Shown here: positions 17,188 to 27,163 of the stretch, piece by piece
Layout: each line of letters begins with the position of its first letter
Numbering within the stretch: the stretch's first letter is position 1
DNA from: Janibacter sp. HTCC2649
GTDB taxonomy: Bacteria; Actinomycetota; Actinomycetes; Actinomycetales; Dermatophilaceae
Assembly: GCF_000152705.1 (NCBI RefSeq)
Contig: NZ_CH672413.1
Location: forward strand, 1,339,978 to 1,403,977
DNA length: 64,000 bases
Reading direction: 5' to 3'
The notes under the pieces: model-generated
What the model was told of the DNA's origin: nothing
Database searches by the model: none
Seen by the model: only the letters and a program-made list of their open reading frames with translations
Position numbers and translations under genes: made by a program

Positions 17188-17682
17188 CTACCCCCTGTTT
17201 GCGCCGAGCTCGCGCTCGGTCTCACGACGATCCTGACGCTCACGCAACGCGTGGCGCTTGTCGTACTCCTTCTTGCCCTTGGCGATCGCGATCTCGACCT
17301 TGGCCCGCCCGTCCTTGAAGTACAGCTGCAGGGGGACGATCGTGTGGCCGCTCTCGCGAGTCTTGTGCATGATGCGGTCGAGCTCCTTGCGGTTGAGCAG
17401 GAGCTTGCGACGGCGGCGCGGCGTGTGGTTGGTCCACGACCCCGACAGGTATTCGGGGATGTGGACGCCCTCGAGGAAGAGCTCGTCACCGGTGAAGCTC
17501 GCCCAGCCGTCGACGAGGGTCGCGCGCCCCATGCGCAACGCCTTGACCTCGGTGCCCATGAGCACGAGGCCGGCCTCGAAGGTGTCCTCGATGAGGTAGT
17601 CGTGGCGGGCCTTCTTGTTGCTGGCGATGAGCTTGCGCCCATCGTCTTCCTTCTTCTTCGCGGTCTTGACCACGGCAGTCAC
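17188..17682 (-). CDS. smpB: SsrA-binding protein SmpB
   Basis: 164 residues, the family length plus a short Lys-rich N-terminus. Hallmarks are [50 protein letters not shown], and the basic C-terminal tail [15 protein letters not shown] that becomes helical in the ribosome. SmpB binds the tRNA-like end of tmRNA and places it in the A site of stalled ribosomes; the tmRNA gene is at 7802-8168. The order ftsE-ftsX-peptidase-smpB is common in Actinomycetota. Confidence 0.97.
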   Translation of the reverse strand: MTAVVKTAKKKEDDGRKLIASNKKARHDYLIEDTFEAGLVLMGTEVKALRMGRATLVDGWASFTGDELFLEGVHIPEYLSGSWTNHTPRRRRKLLLNRKELDRIMHKTRESGHTIVPLQLYFKDGRAKVEIAIAKGKKEYDKRHALRERQDRRETERELGANRG

Positions 17683-17762
17683 CTCCTCGTCGGCATGAGT
17701 TCCACAGGCTACGTCAGCGTATGCCGTGTGCGCGCCTGCGTTTGCCCCGCCCAGTTCTCGAC

Positions 17763-19154
17763 TCAGAGGTAGTTGCGGGGGTCGACGAAGTTGCCGTCCT
17801 CGTAGACCTCGAAGTGGATGTGGCAGCCGTTGGAGTTGCCCGTGGAGCCTTCGTAGCCGACGACCGTGCCCCGCTTGACCCGACCGGAGCGGACCTTGAT
17901 CCGCTCCATGTGGTTGTAGGTCGTCGTGAGGGCGACACCGTTGAGGACGCCGTGGTCAACGATCACGCGGTTGCCGTAGCCGGGGTTGTAGCCGGACTCG
18001 ATGATGACTCCGTCGGCAGCAGCGTGGACCGGAGTGCCACACGGCGCGGCGTAGTCACGACCGCTGTGCAGCTTCCAGATGTGCTGGATCGGGTGGAAGC
18101 GCATGCCGTACTCGGAGCTGATCCAGCCGAGCGTCGTGGGTGGGCTGAGCGGACCGCCGTTGGAGGTGGAGCCGCCGCCGGAGCTCCCGCCCGAGCTGCT
18201 GCCCGAGTGGTTGGCCTGGTTGCGCTTGGCGCGAGCGGCGGCGTCAGCCTTGGCCTTGGCGTTGGCGGCGGCGCGGACCCGGGCCCGGGCCAGGGCTGCG
18301 GCGGCGCGCGCCTTGATGACGGCGCTGAGTCGGTTGGACTCGACCTGCATCTGCTGGAGCCTGGCAGTCTCGGCGATCGACTGGGCCTTGACGACCGTGG
18401 CCTGACGCGCCTGCTGCGCCGCGAGGGCATCGAGCGCGGTCTTGGCCGCCGTGGCCTTGTCGCGTGCCGCGTTGGCCGCGGCGAGCGAGGCCTCGGCCTT
18501 GCGCTTGGCCTTCTCGGAGTCGGCCCGCATGGCGGAGAGGCGGTCCTCCTGCGCGGTCTGGCTGGCCTTGGCGGTCGCGAGCGCCACCATCGACTGGCCC
18601 TGGAGGTCCATGACGGTGCCGATGAGGGCGATGCGGTCGGCGAACTGCTGCGGAGTCGTCGACGTCATCGCCATGTCGAACTCGCCGAAGCCCTGCTCCT
18701 GGTAGATCTGCGCGGCGAACTGGGCGACCTCGCCACGGCTCTCGCGGATGTGCCTCGTGGTGGCGGACAGCTCGTCCTCGGCCTTGGTCTCGTTGGCCTG
18801 TGCGACCTCGAGCTCCTGGGCGGCCATGGCGTTGGCGGTCTCTGCTCGTGCTGCCGCTCCCTGCGCCTGGTCGAGCGCGGCCTGGGCGCCGGGAAGCTTG
18901 GCCTGAGTCCCCTGAAGGGCCGTGAACGCGGCAGCCAACGTCGAGTTGGTCTCGCTGAGGTCCTCACGGAGCTGGTCGATCTGGGAGTCGACCTTGCGCT
19001 TCTGCTGGTTGGGATCCGGGTCGGCCCCCGGCATCGCCGACGACGGAGCCACAAGAGCAAGGGAGCACACGAGCGCCGCCGTGACGCCGACGTACCGGCG
19101 CAAGGAAGCTGATCGGGGCGCAGGGGTTCGCCACATAGTCACCATTGGTAACAC
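17763..19154 (-). CDS. M23 family peptidoglycan peptidase with coiled-coil domain (EnvC-like)
   Basis: 463 residues. The GTG at 19152-19154 is chosen because GGGAG lies six bases upstream. A signal peptide ([20 protein letters not shown]) is followed by a long Ala/Gln-rich coiled coil (about residues 45-290), a Gly/Ser linker, and a C-terminal LytM/M23 domain with [15 protein letters not shown] and [12 protein letters not shown]. The zinc ligands and the HxH are intact, so unlike EnvC itself it may be an active endopeptidase. The position directly downstream of ftsEX suggests that FtsX controls it during septal wall splitting. Confidence 0.92.
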   Translation of the reverse strand: MLPMVTMWRTPAPRSASLRRYVGVTAALVCSLALVAPSSAMPGADPDPNQQKRKVDSQIDQLREDLSETNSTLAAAFTALQGTQAKLPGAQAALDQAQGAAARAETANAMAAQELEVAQANETKAEDELSATTRHIRESRGEVAQFAAQIYQEQGFGEFDMAMTSTTPQQFADRIALIGTVMDLQGQSMVALATAKASQTAQEDRLSAMRADSEKAKRKAEASLAAANAARDKATAAKTALDALAAQQARQATVVKAQSIAETARLQQMQVESNRLSAVIKARAAAALARARVRAAANAKAKADAAARAKRNQANHSGSSSGGSSGGGSTSNGGPLSPPTTLGWISSEYGMRFHPIQHIWKLHSGRDYAAPCGTPVHAAADGVIIESGYNPGYGNRVIVDHGVLNGVALTTTYNHMERIKVRSGRVKRGTVVGYEGSTGNSNGCHIHFEVYEDGNFVDPRNYL

Positions 19155-19295
19155 GAGTCACTCCCAAATGGAACCTCCCGTGCCGGAAAGTTCTGGATTG
19201 TCAGTCACTCCCTTGCGGCAGCAAGGACCTAGCAGGGCACATCATTCTCGCGGAAGCGCGAGCGTCGCGCAGGGGAATGGGGGTCGCGGAGCTCG

Positions 19296-20201
19296 TCAGA
19301 CGCGCAGGTAGCGACGCAGGGTCACCACGCTCGTGAGCACCGCGATGACGATGACGCCACCGAACAGCCACGGCGTGAAGTACCAGACGTCGCTCGCCCC
19401 GATGAGGGCCTTGTTGAGGACGACCTGGTTGAAACCGAGGTTGAAGATCAGGCGCAGCCCGAGCCACAACATGCCCACGGCGAGCGCCACGCCAATCGCG
19501 GCGACGACGAGCATCTCGATGATGAAGGGCATGCGGATGGTCCAGTTCGAGGCACCCACGAGCCGCATGATCCCGATCTCGCGTCTTCGGATGAAAGCCG
19601 CCTGGCGGATCGTCGTCGCCATGAGGAGCGTGGCGCAGATGACCATGAGGCCGGCGAGGAAGACGGAGAAGATGGTGATCCAGTTGATGATCTGGAAGAA
19701 GCGTTTGAGGACCTTCTCCTGGTCCTGGACGCTCGCGACACCTGGGGCGCGTTCGAACTGGCTCGTGACGACGGCGAACTTCGTCGGGTCCTTGAGCTGG
19801 ACCCGGAAGCTCTGCGGGATGTCACCCAGCTGGACGTTGCCGGTGATCGGGCTGTTGCGGAACTGCTCCTTGAAGCGTTCGAAGGCGTCGGCCTCCGACT
19901 CGTGGAAGACCTGCTTGACCTCGGGCATGGCCTTGAGCTGGTTCTCGATGCTCACCTGCTGAGCCTCGGTCGCCGGCTGCCCCTGACAGTTGGGCTGGGA
20001 GGAGTTCTCGGCACACAGGTAGATCGAGACCTGGATCCGGTCGTACCAGTAGCCCTTCATGGTGTCGGCCTGACGCTGCGCGAGCAGCCCCATGCCGAGG
20101 AGGAACATCGACACCATCGTCACGAGAATGACGGACAGGGCCATGGAGAGGTTGCGGCGCAGGCCGGACCAGACCTCGCCCGCGATGAAACCGGCCTTCA
20201 C
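19296..20201 (-). CDS. ftsX: Cell division protein FtsX (permease-like subunit)
   Basis: 301 residues starting at a GTG that overlaps the ftsE stop by four bases. There are four transmembrane segments: one near residues 20-42, then three in the C-terminal 140 residues ([38 protein letters not shown] and [16 protein letters not shown]). The large extracytoplasmic loop between the first and second carries two cysteines ([12 protein letters not shown]) likely to form a disulfide, as in mycobacterial Fts[15 protein letters not shown] is the conserved cytoplasmic coupling segment. With FtsE it transmits ATP hydrolysis to a periplasmic hydrolase, here probably the adjacent M23 peptidase. Confidence 0.96.
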   Translation of the reverse strand: MKAGFIAGEVWSGLRRNLSMALSVILVTMVSMFLLGMGLLAQRQADTMKGYWYDRIQVSIYLCAENSSQPNCQGQPATEAQQVSIENQLKAMPEVKQVFHESEADAFERFKEQFRNSPITGNVQLGDIPQSFRVQLKDPTKFAVVTSQFERAPGVASVQDQEKVLKRFFQIINWITIFSVFLAGLMVICATLLMATTIRQAAFIRRREIGIMRLVGASNWTIRMPFIIEMLVVAAIGVALAVGMLWLGLRLIFNLGFNQVVLNKALIGASDVWYFTPWLFGGVIVIAVLTSVVTLRRYLRV

Positions 20202-20896
20202 TTGTCCCCCTCCGGAGCGAGATAGGTGGCGTCCTCGGCGTCGCGCACGACCACTCCGTCCTCGAGCTGGACGACGCGTCGACGCATCTGGTTGACCGTG
20301 TCGGCGTCGTGCGTGGCCATGACGACGGTCGTGCCCGAACGGTTGATCCGGTCGAGCAGGTGGACGATGTCGAGGCTGATCTTGGGGTCGAGGTTTCCCG
20401 TGGGCTCGTCACACAGGAGGATCTGCGGCTTGTTGACGACCGCTCGGGCGATGGCGACTCGCTGCTGCTCACCACCGGAGAGCTGGTGCGGAAGGCGCTT
20501 GCCCTTGCCCTCGAGCCCGACCATCTCGAGGGTCTCGGGGACGAGCTGGCGGATCGCCGAGGTCGGCTTGCCGATGACCTGCAGCGCGAACGCGACGTTC
20601 TGGTCGACGGTCTTGCCCGGCAGGAGGCGGAAGTCCTGGAAGACCGCACCGATCCCCCGGCGGAAGCGCGGGACCTTGCGGGCCGACAGGGTGCCGAGGT
20701 CCAGGCCGGCGACGAGGACCGTGCCGGCGGTCGCCTTCTCCTCGCGCAGGGCGAGTCGGAGCATCGTGGACTTGCCGGACCCCGAGGGGCCGACGACGAA
20801 GACGAACTCGCCGCGCTCGACGTTGACGTTCACGTCGGTGAGCGCAGGGCGGGTCGACCTCGGATAGACCTTGGAGACGTTGTCGAAGCGAATCAT
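20198..20896 (-). CDS. ftsE: Cell division ATP-binding protein FtsE
   Basis: 232 residues, a compact ABC ATPase. Motifs: Walker [11 protein letters not shown]-loop FQDFRLLPG, signature LSGGEQQR, Walker [13 protein letters not shown], and the H-loop in [17 protein letters not shown]. The opening [14 protein letters not shown] is typical for FtsE. It forms a heterotetramer with FtsX at the septum. Its first codon is 147 bases from the divergent marR-type gene. In many relatives prfB lies directly upstream; here prfB is about 4.3 kb away, separated by an exporter and hydrolase block. Confidence 0.96.
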   Translation of the reverse strand: MIRFDNVSKVYPRSTRPALTDVNVNVERGEFVFVVGPSGSGKSTMLRLALREEKATAGTVLVAGLDLGTLSARKVPRFRRGIGAVFQDFRLLPGKTVDQNVAFALQVIGKPTSAIRQLVPETLEMVGLEGKGKRLPHQLSGGEQQRVAIARAVVNKPQILLCDEPTGNLDPKISLDIVHLLDRINRSGTTVVMATHDADTVNQMRRRVVQLEDGVVVRDAEDATYLAPEGDK

Positions 20897-21005
20897 GCGC
20901 TGGGGTCAGGCCTCACGGCTCGGGGGAAGGATGCCTGTCGAGCATAGGTTCCGCGCCTGTGGGTGGGGCGCAACCCCACGTTGGACGGCGTGCCCGCGCA
21001 ATGAA

Positions 21006-21051
21006 GTTGCTTGACGCAACCAACAGGGTGTCTAATAGTTGACATGGTCAA
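21006..21051 (+). promoter_or_regulatory. Promoter of marR with overlapping palindromes; leaderless transcript predicted
   Basis: A -35 TTGACG (21011-21016) and a -10 TAATAG (21033-21038) are 16 bases apart and place the transcription start at or next to the ATG at 21044, so the mRNA is probably leaderless. The palindrome GTTGC-TTGAC-GCAAC (21006-21020) covers the -35, and TTGAC-ATG-GTCAA (21039-21051) covers the start codon. Both are good sites for autorepression by the encoded MarR protein. Confidence 0.55.
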
Positions 21052-21541
21052 GCAATTGAACGACGACGCCTTCGAGGCGTTCAGCACGAGCCTCTTCCGG
21101 CTCACGCGTTCGTTGCGGTCGACCTCGCACCTCTGGGTGCAGCTGCCGGGCAACCTCAAGCGCACGGACGTCACGATCCTCACCGTGCTCTCCGACCACG
21201 GCGACTGCCGCCCCGGCTTCATCGCGGACCAGCTCAACGTCGGCGCATCGGTCGTGAGCCGCCAGCTCGTCACCCTGGCCGCTGACGGCCTCGTCGTGCG
21301 ACGCAAGGACCCCGACGACGGCCGAGCCGAGCGGATCACGCTCTCAGCGCAAGGCAAGGAGCGACTCGTCGCCCTGCGCACGGCATACGTGCGTTCTCTG
21401 CGGGAGCAGTTCACCGACTGGGACGACGCCAAGGCCAACGAGGCGGCGGCCCTGCTCCACGAGATCTCCAACCACATCGTTCCGGCGCTCAGTGGCCCGG
21501 AGGCACACCACACCAAGGACACCAAGGACACGCATGTCTGA
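21044..21541 (+). CDS. MarR family transcriptional regulator
   Basis: 165 residues from the ATG at 21044; a longer frame upstream would run through the promoter. The winged helix is visible around LSDHGDCRPGFIADQLNVGA, SVVSRQLVTLAADGLVVRR and the wing KDPDDGRAERITLSAQGKE. The stop overlaps the exporter gene by eight bases, the classical layout of a MarR repressor co-transcribed with the efflux pump it controls. Ligand unknown. An unusual C-terminal tail, HHTKDTKDTHV, is repeat-like. Confidence 0.9.
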   Translation: MVKQLNDDAFEAFSTSLFRLTRSLRSTSHLWVQLPGNLKRTDVTILTVLSDHGDCRPGFIADQLNVGASVVSRQLVTLAADGLVVRRKDPDDGRAERITLSAQGKERLVALRTAYVRSLREQFTDWDDAKANEAAALLHEISNHIVPALSGPEAHHTKDTKDTHV

Positions 21542-23102
21542 CGCCACCACGTTCAAGGAACCCGACCTCAGCCACAAGGAGATCCTGGAGGTCCTCGTCG
21601 GACTGCTCTCGATGCTCTTCGTGGCGATGGTCAGCTCCACCATCGTCAGCACGGCCCTGCCGACGATCATCGGCGACCTCAAGGGCAGCCAGACGTCGTA
21701 CACGTGGGTCGTCACGACGACCCTGCTGGCGATGACGGTGACCAGCCCCATCTGGTCCAAGCTTTCCGACCTGTTCGACAAGAAGCTGCTCGTCCAGATC
21801 TCGGGCGTCATCTTCCTGTTCGGCGCACTCGCAGCCGGCTTCGCGCAGAACGTGCCGCAGCTCCTGGCCGCACGTGGCCTCCAGGGCCTCGGCGTCGGCG
21901 GCCTGCTGGCCCTGTCGCAGGCCATCATGGGCTCGATCATTCCGCCGCGTGAGCGTGGTCGCTATACCGGCTACATGGCCGCGGTCATGGCCGTCGCCAC
22001 CGTCTCCGGCCCGCTCCTCGGCGGACTGCTTGTCGACAGCGTCGGCTGGCGCTGGTGCTTCTGGGCCGCCGTGCCCATCTCCCTCGCGGGCCTCGGCATG
22101 CTCCAGAAGTTCCTCCACCTCGAGCACGTCCGTCGTGAGGTCCGGATCGACTGGTGGGGCGCGATCCTCATCTCGGTCGCGGCCAGCCTCCCGCTCATCT
22201 GGGTCTCGTTCGCCGGCAACCGCTACGACTGGATCTCGCTCGAGACGGCGTACTTCCTCGTCCCCACGGCCTTGGCCGTCATTGCCCTGATCCTCGTCGA
22301 GCGCAGCCACCCCGACCCGCTCATCCCCGGCCGGATCCTCCTCGAGAGGACCACCAGCCTGGCCATCATCGGCAGCATCGGGGTCGGCATCGCGCAGTTC
22401 GGCACCTCGGTCTTCCTCAGCCAGTTCTTCCAGGTGGCCCAGGGCTTCTCCCCCACCGAGGCCGGCCTGCTCATGCTGCCGCTCATCCTCGGCAGCATGG
22501 TCGGCGCCACCGTCTCCGGCCAGCTCATCACTCGCACGGGCGTGTGGAAGCCCTACATGCTCGGCGGGACGGTCCTGCTCATCCTCGGCCTCGGCCTCAT
22601 GGGCTTCACCGACCACACGACGGCCATCTGGCACCTGTCGATCTACATGGTCCTCATGGGCATCGGCCAGGGCACGCTCATGCAGAACCTCGTGCTCGTC
22701 GTCCAGAACACCGTCGACATCAACGAGATCGGCACTGCCAGTGGGGTCGTGAGCTTCTTCCGCTCGCTCGGTGGCACCGTCGGCATCGCCGTGCTCGGAG
22801 CCATCCTCGCCACCCGCGTCGGCAACCACATCACGACCGGAATGCAGGAGCAGGGCATCCCCGTGCCTGCCGGAGGCAGCAGTGGCGGCGGCACCCTCGA
22901 CCTCGACAAGCTCCGCGAGCCCATCCTGTCGATCGTGCGGCACGCCTATGGCGACAGCACCGGCTACATCTTCGTGATCGCCGCCGTCGTGACCGTGGCG
23001 ACCCTGATCGCGGTCGCGCTCATGCCACAGACGGAGCTGCGGACCACCGTGGCCAAGCACGACGAGAAGGACCCGCTCGGCCTCGAGCAGCCCATCGACT
23101 GA
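21534..23102 (+). CDS. DHA2 family (EmrB/QacA-type) MFS drug exporter
   Basis: 522 residues with 14 predicted membrane segments. The start is the ATG at 21534, preceded by AAGGAC; longer frames overlap the regulator. MFS landmarks are AMVSSTIVSTALPTIIGDL in helix 1, WSKLSDLFDKK (motif A) after helix 2, and ARGLQGLGVGGLLALSQAI in the fourth-helix region. Proton-driven export of lipophilic or cationic compounds across the cell membrane is the family function. It is translationally coupled to the marR-type gene and ends at a REP-like hairpin that separates it from the convergent hydrolase. Confidence 0.93.
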   Translation: MSDATTFKEPDLSHKEILEVLVGLLSMLFVAMVSSTIVSTALPTIIGDLKGSQTSYTWVVTTTLLAMTVTSPIWSKLSDLFDKKLLVQISGVIFLFGALAAGFAQNVPQLLAARGLQGLGVGGLLALSQAIMGSIIPPRERGRYTGYMAAVMAVATVSGPLLGGLLVDSVGWRWCFWAAVPISLAGLGMLQKFLHLEHVRREVRIDWWGAILISVAASLPLIWVSFAGNRYDWISLETAYFLVPTALAVIALILVERSHPDPLIPGRILLERTTSLAIIGSIGVGIAQFGTSVFLSQFFQVAQGFSPTEAGLLMLPLILGSMVGATVSGQLITRTGVWKPYMLGGTVLLILGLGLMGFTDHTTAIWHLSIYMVLMGIGQGTLMQNLVLVVQNTVDINEIGTASGVVSFFRSLGGTVGIAVLGAILATRVGNHITTGMQEQGIPVPAGGSSGGGTLDLDKLREPILSIVRHAYGDSTGYIFVIAAVVTVATLIAVALMPQTELRTTVAKHDEKDPLGLEQPID

Positions 23103-23114
23103 CGGATCGGGCCG

Positions 23115-23177
23115 CGACTTCGTGCCCTTCCTGGACTCGCGAGGGTAGCGAGCGTGTCCGGGAAGGGCACGAAGTCG
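23115..23177. repeat. REP-like palindrome, copy 2, between convergent genes
   Basis: Arms of 22 bases (outer ends CGACTTCGTGCCC and GGGCACGAAGTCG) pair with a single G-U position around the loop TCGCGAGGGTAGCGAGCGT. It occupies the gap between the exporter stop (23102) and the hydrolase stop (23184). It shares its outer 13 bases with the copy at 9696-9760, while the inner arm differs in both strands in a compensating way. Confidence 0.78.
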
Positions 23178-23183
23178 TTTCGG

Positions 23184-24575
23184 TCAGAGGGTGCAGGTGT
23201 TGAGCAGGTCCCCGGACGTCGGGCGCGGCACGGTCGCATCGGCTGGCGGCGCGGTGCCGTCCTCGACCCAGGCGGTCAGCGCGGAGAATCCCGCACGTGC
23301 GCAGGGCAGCAGCGGGCGGAGCTTGTCCGGGAACGCCGGGACCAGCGCGTCCGTGTGGGTGCCGTCGACGATGCGGTAGTAGCGGTGGCTCGCACCCGCT
23401 CCGGCGTCGTCGATGAGCCCGTCGTAGACGTCGGAGTCCGTGGCGATCGGCAGCAGCGTGTCCATGTCACCGTGCACCGTGATCATCGGCTTGCCGATCC
23501 TCCCGGTGAGCTCCACCGAGCGCATGGCCTCCTTGACGGCGGCCGGACGACTCGCGTAGTCGTAGTCGGCATCGCACTGCGGAGTCCCACTGGCGCAGTA
23601 CGGAGTTCCCGCCTGGGTCGCGCCATCGAAGGTCGGGTCGAACTCCTCGCGATAGATCCGCTGCGTGAGGTCCCAGTAGACGGTGTTGTGGAACGGCCAG
23701 AGGAACTCGCTGCCGGGTGCGAACCCCGCGCCGATCATCGCCGCGTGCGCCTCGGGACTGGCGGTCGCGGCATACGCGGGGTAGTTCTTGAGTGCAGTGG
23801 GCAGGTAGGTGAGCAGGTTCGGGCCGTCTGCTCGCAGCAGAGTGCCCTCCCAGTCGAGGCCGCCGTCGTAGAGGTCGGGCCGGTTCTCCAACTGCCAGCG
23901 GACGAGGTAGCCGCCGTTGGAGAGTCCCGCCATCCACGTGTGCTGCGGCGACTTGGCGCGAACCTGCTTGACAACGCGCTTGGCCGCGAGCGTGAGCTGC
24001 GTGACGCGTGAATTCCATTCGCGCACACTGCCACCCGGCTCAGAGCCGTCGTCATAGAACTTCAGCCCCATGTTGCCCTTGTCGGTGCTGGCGAACGCAT
24101 ACCCCTGTGCGAGAACCCAATCCGACCAGACGAAGTCATTGGCGTACTGGGTGCGGTTGCCCGGCGCGCCCGTGATGACGAGGCCGCCGTTCCAGTTGTC
24201 GGGGATGCGCAGGACGAACTGGCTGTCGTGGTTCCACCCGTTGTTGACATTCGTCGTCGACCTGTCCGGGAAGTACCCATCCACCTGTATGCCGGGCACT
24301 CCCGTCGGGTTGACCGTGCCGGGTGTGTGCAGGCCGGCGAAGTCGGCGGCGACGCTGTGACCGGAGGGGATGGTACCTGCGGTCGTGAGGTCGTCGAGGC
24401 AGGACACCTTCTGCTTCTCGGCGCCCGGGACGGCGATCTTGGACTGGCGGGCACAGTGGCCACCACCGGGCTTGTCGGCAGTGGCGGCGGGCGCCGCTGC
24501 CACGAGAGCGGCGGAGGCGGCGAGGGCGGTCAGGGTCGCGAGGACCGTGCGAGGAGACGTCATTGTCGGGCGCAT
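23184..24575 (-). CDS. Secreted alpha/beta hydrolase (tannase/feruloyl-esterase-like)
   Basis: About 463 residues. The ATG at 24573-24575 is preferred because AGGA lies 11 bases upstream; ATGs at 24587 and 24563 are alternatives. The signal peptide (LATLTALAASAALVAAAPAA) ends near an AxA site. The mature enzyme has an oxyanion-type GGLVITGAPGNRT, the nucleophile elbow AGLSNGGY with Ser, and a late MITVHGDMDTLLPIA and DGTHTDAL supplying Asp and His. Cysteines suggest disulfides. The closest family by pattern is the tannase/feruloyl esterase or hydroxybutyrate-oligomer hydrolase group; substrate uncertain. Two bases in the middle give rare codons, but no frameshift is seen. Confidence 0.75.
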   Translation of the reverse strand: MRPTMTSPRTVLATLTALAASAALVAAAPAATADKPGGGHCARQSKIAVPGAEKQKVSCLDDLTTAGTIPSGHSVAADFAGLHTPGTVNPTGVPGIQVDGYFPDRSTTNVNNGWNHDSQFVLRIPDNWNGGLVITGAPGNRTQYANDFVWSDWVLAQGYAFASTDKGNMGLKFYDDGSEPGGSVREWNSRVTQLTLAAKRVVKQVRAKSPQHTWMAGLSNGGYLVRWQLENRPDLYDGGLDWEGTLLRADGPNLLTYLPTALKNYPAYAATASPEAHAAMIGAGFAPGSEFLWPFHNTVYWDLTQRIYREEFDPTFDGATQAGTPYCASGTPQCDADYDYASRPAAVKEAMRSVELTGRIGKPMITVHGDMDTLLPIATDSDVYDGLIDDAGAGASHRYYRIVDGTHTDALVPAFPDKLRPLLPCARAGFSALTAWVEDGTAPPADATVPRPTSGDLLNTCTL

Positions 24576-24660
24576 GGCGTTGAGCATCCTCGCGCGCGCA
24601 GCCGCGGCCCATGTGCCGCGAACCCACTCCCCCGCGCGGCGTGTGTGCTGCTGCGTTGGC

Positions 24661-25134
24661 TCAGTCGGTGAGGACGAAGACCTCGCGCAGGGTGCGGGTC
24701 ACGAGGTCAGCAGCCGCCCTGGCGTCCGAGAGGGACAGGTAGGCCGACGCGGGGACGTCGTCGGGGAACCAGCGGCTCCAGATGCGCGCCTCGATCGGGT
24801 CGTTGCCGGGGCGGCGCCAGCCGAGGGCGTCGATCCGGTCCTCGTCCTCCGTGGCCAGGAGGTAGTCACCGCCGAAGTTCTCGCTGCCGATGAGCTCGGC
24901 GACGGCATGCTCCTCGTCGCGACGGATCCGCACCCAGGGCGACGTGTCCTCCATCGAGGCCGGGATCAGCCCGAAGATCCGGCTCTGGCGGAGCATGTGC
25001 GGGCGGGTCACCCCCGGGATCGAGACGAGGACGTCCTCCTCCGGCCCCAGAGAGCGGATCCGGGCTGCGAGGCTTGCCGACCACGCAGCCCAGTCCTCGG
25101 GTCCACGCGCGGGCAACTCAACGGCATACGTCAT
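24661..25134 (-). CDS. Conserved-looking protein of unknown function
   Basis: 157 residues, soluble and acidic, which I do not recognise with certainty. It starts MTYAVELPARGPEDWAAW and contains EEDVLVSIPGVTRPHMLRQS, SPWVRIRRDEEHAVAELIGS and DEDRIDALGWRRPG; the last phrase, followed by a helix with LSLSDARAAADLVTRTLREV, resembles the C-terminal pattern of the YbjN/type III chaperone-like (TY-Chap) domains found in Actinomycetota. That match is tentative. It sits 35 bases downstream of prfB on the same strand and could be co-transcribed. Confidence 0.7.
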   Translation of the reverse strand: MTYAVELPARGPEDWAAWSASLAARIRSLGPEEDVLVSIPGVTRPHMLRQSRIFGLIPASMEDTSPWVRIRRDEEHAVAELIGSENFGGDYLLATEDEDRIDALGWRRPGNDPIEARIWSRWFPDDVPASAYLSLSDARAAADLVTRTLREVFVLTD

Positions 25135-25169
25135 CGTTTGTCTCGAATCTCAGTGTCCCGCAGGGGAAC

Positions 25170-26282
25170 TCACTCGGCAGCCTTGCGCTCGGCGATCTGC
25201 CAGCGGATGCCGGCCTCGATGAAGCCGTCGATGTCGCCGTCGAAGACGGCGGTCGGGTTGCCGGTCTCGAACTCGGTGCGCAGGTCCTTGACCATCTGGT
25301 ACGGGTTGAGCACGTAGGAGCGCATTTGGTCGCCCCAGCTCGCCTTGACGTCGCCGGCCATCTCCTTCTTGACGGCGGCCTCCTCGGCACGCTTGAGCAG
25401 GAGGAGTCGCGACTGCATGACGCGCAGGGCGGCGGCGCGGTTCTGGATCTGCGACTTCTCGTTCTGCATCGACACGACGGTGCCCGTGGGGATGTGCGTC
25501 ATGCGGACGGCGGAGTCGGTGGTGTTGACCGACTGACCCCCCGGGCCCGAGGAGCGGAAGACGTCGATCTTGAGGTCGTTCTCGGGGATCTCGATCGAGT
25601 CGGTGCCCTCGATGAGCGGGATGACCTCGACGGCGACGAAGCTGGTCTGGCGGCGGCCCTGGTTGTCGAACGGGCTGATCCGGACGAGGCGGTGCGTGCC
25701 GCCCTCGACGGAGAGGTTGCCGAAGGCGTAGGGGACGTTGACCTCGAAGGTCGCGGACTTGATGCCGGCCTCCTCGGCGTAGGACGTGTCCATGACCTTC
25801 GTCGGGTAGCCGTGGCGCTCGGCCCAGCGCAGATACATGCGCATGAGCATCTCGGCGAAGTCCGCGGCGTCGACACCACCGGCGCCGGCGCGGATCGTGA
25901 CGACGGCGGAGCGCTCGTCCCACTCGCCGCTGAGCAGGGTGCGGACCTCGAGCTCGCCGACCGCCTTCTTGACGATCTTGAGCTCCTTCTCGGCCTCGAG
26001 GAGGGTCTCGGCGTCGTTCTCCTCCTGGCCCATCTCGACGAGGGCCTCGAGGTCATCGACCTTGGTGTCCATGCCGGTGACGCGGTCGTACTCGGCCTTG
26101 GCGCGAGAGAGCAGCGAGGTCACGGCCTGCGCCTTCTCCTGGTCGTCCCAGAGGTCGGGCGCTGCCACCTGCTCCTCGAGGTCGGCGATCGTCGCCTCGA
26201 GCGCGGTCAGGTCGGTGACGTCACGCACGGACGTCATCGTCGTGCGGAGGTCTTTGATCTCTTGCTGGAAGTCGGTTGCCAC
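25170..26282 (-). CDS. prfB: Peptide chain release factor 2
   Basis: 370 residues. The GTG at 26280-26282 gives the usual actinobacterial N-terminus ([12 protein letters not shown]); a TTG three codons earlier is possible. The peptidyl-hydrolysis motif [12 protein letters not shown] is intact, as is the stop-codon recognition region near [16 protein letters not shown]2 terminates at UGA and UAA. The reading frame is continuous, so the programmed frameshift of E. coli prfB is absent. An ATG-less leader with TAGTCT about 12 bases upstream hints at a leaderless mRNA. prfB often precedes ftsE in this phylum; here other genes intervene. Confidence 0.95.
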   Translation of the reverse strand: MATDFQQEIKDLRTTMTSVRDVTDLTALEATIADLEEQVAAPDLWDDQEKAQAVTSLLSRAKAEYDRVTGMDTKVDDLEALVEMGQEENDAETLLEAEKELKIVKKAVGELEVRTLLSGEWDERSAVVTIRAGAGGVDAADFAEMLMRMYLRWAERHGYPTKVMDTSYAEEAGIKSATFEVNVPYAFGNLSVEGGTHRLVRISPFDNQGRRQTSFVAVEVIPLIEGTDSIEIPENDLKIDVFRSSGPGGQSVNTTDSAVRMTHIPTGTVVSMQNEKSQIQNRAAALRVMQSRLLLLKRAEEAAVKKEMAGDVKASWGDQMRSYVLNPYQMVKDLRTEFETGNPTAVFDGDIDGFIEAGIRWQIAERKAAE

Positions 26283-26316
26283 AAGAACCAAGACTACGTG
26301 CCCGTATGCCGCGCGC

Positions 26317-27081
26317 TCACCGTGCGCTGGCTGCGCGCCGCTCGTCCGTGTGGTCCCGGACGCCGGGCAGGCGCGGATCGAGCTTCATCGCACCCCAGGT
26401 GAGGGCCAGCAGGAGGACGGCGACACCGGCGCAGGCGAGCAGGGCCCGCGGGTAGCCGTGCAGGCCGACGTCGAGGAACGGGTAGGGGTACCAGTCGACG
26501 ATGGCTCCGCGCACGAGCGTGTAGACCAGCCACCCGATCGGGTAGATGAGCGAGGGCACCAGCAGGCTCGCCTCGACCTTGTCGCGCGGGCCGAAGACGG
26601 CCCAACCGATGACGGCCACGAGCGGGACGACGACGTGGAGCAGCTTGTCCGCGAGGTAGTCGGCGCCGCTGAGGTCAAGGAGCGGGCGCAGGAAGAACCA
26701 GTGGATGAGTCCGGTGACGGCGATCCCGACGATGGCGTTGAGGCGCAGGACCTTCCACCACCGTGGCGCCGCCGTCTGCCCGAGCACCAGCGTCGTCGTG
26801 GTGATCGCCACAAGCAGGTTGGTGAGGATGGTGAAGTAGGAGATGAAGCGAATGAGCCTGGTGCCCAGTGCCGGCGGGTTGACCTCGTCGAGGACGACTC
26901 CCCCGCGGACGACAAGGACCAACTGGAGCAGCAGGGCAGCCCAGGTCAGAACTGCGGTGAAGGTGTGCCACGGCTTGGCCAGTCGCTGGGTGTCCACCGC
27001 AACATCATGGCCTGCCACCGAGGTTCGCGTGGGGACCTCGGGGACTTCATCCACCGGCGTTCGTTGACACCTCCATCGCAC
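26317..27081 (-). CDS. Pr6Pr family membrane protein
   Basis: Up to 254 residues with six hydrophobic segments: [92 protein letters not shown] and [18 protein letters not shown]. The NLLV, HVVVP and YPFLDV positions are typical of the Pr6Pr/FAR-17a-like family, some of whose eukaryotic members hydrolyse lipids; bacterial function is unknown. The first 35 residues before the first helix look poorly conserved, so a start near 27000 is also possible. Confidence 0.82.
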   Translation of the reverse strand: MRWRCQRTPVDEVPEVPTRTSVAGHDVAVDTQRLAKPWHTFTAVLTWAALLLQLVLVVRGGVVLDEVNPPALGTRLIRFISYFTILTNLLVAITTTTLVLGQTAAPRWWKVLRLNAIVGIAVTGLIHWFFLRPLLDLSGADYLADKLLHVVVPLVAVIGWAVFGPRDKVEASLLVPSLIYPIGWLVYTLVRGAIVDWYPYPFLDVGLHGYPRALLACAGVAVLLLALTWGAMKLDPRLPGVRDHTDERRAASAR

Positions 27082-27163
27082 GAGCGAAGACCTGTGTCAG
27101 ATCGCGCATGCTGCAGGCGGCCTGGGCGTGTGGGGGCGCCACCGCGGAACGGCTTCCCAAGCC

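Noticed and set aside
25170-26291. Programmed frameshift in prfB
   Set aside because: The frame is continuous from the N-terminus with no early in-frame TGA, so no frameshift is required.
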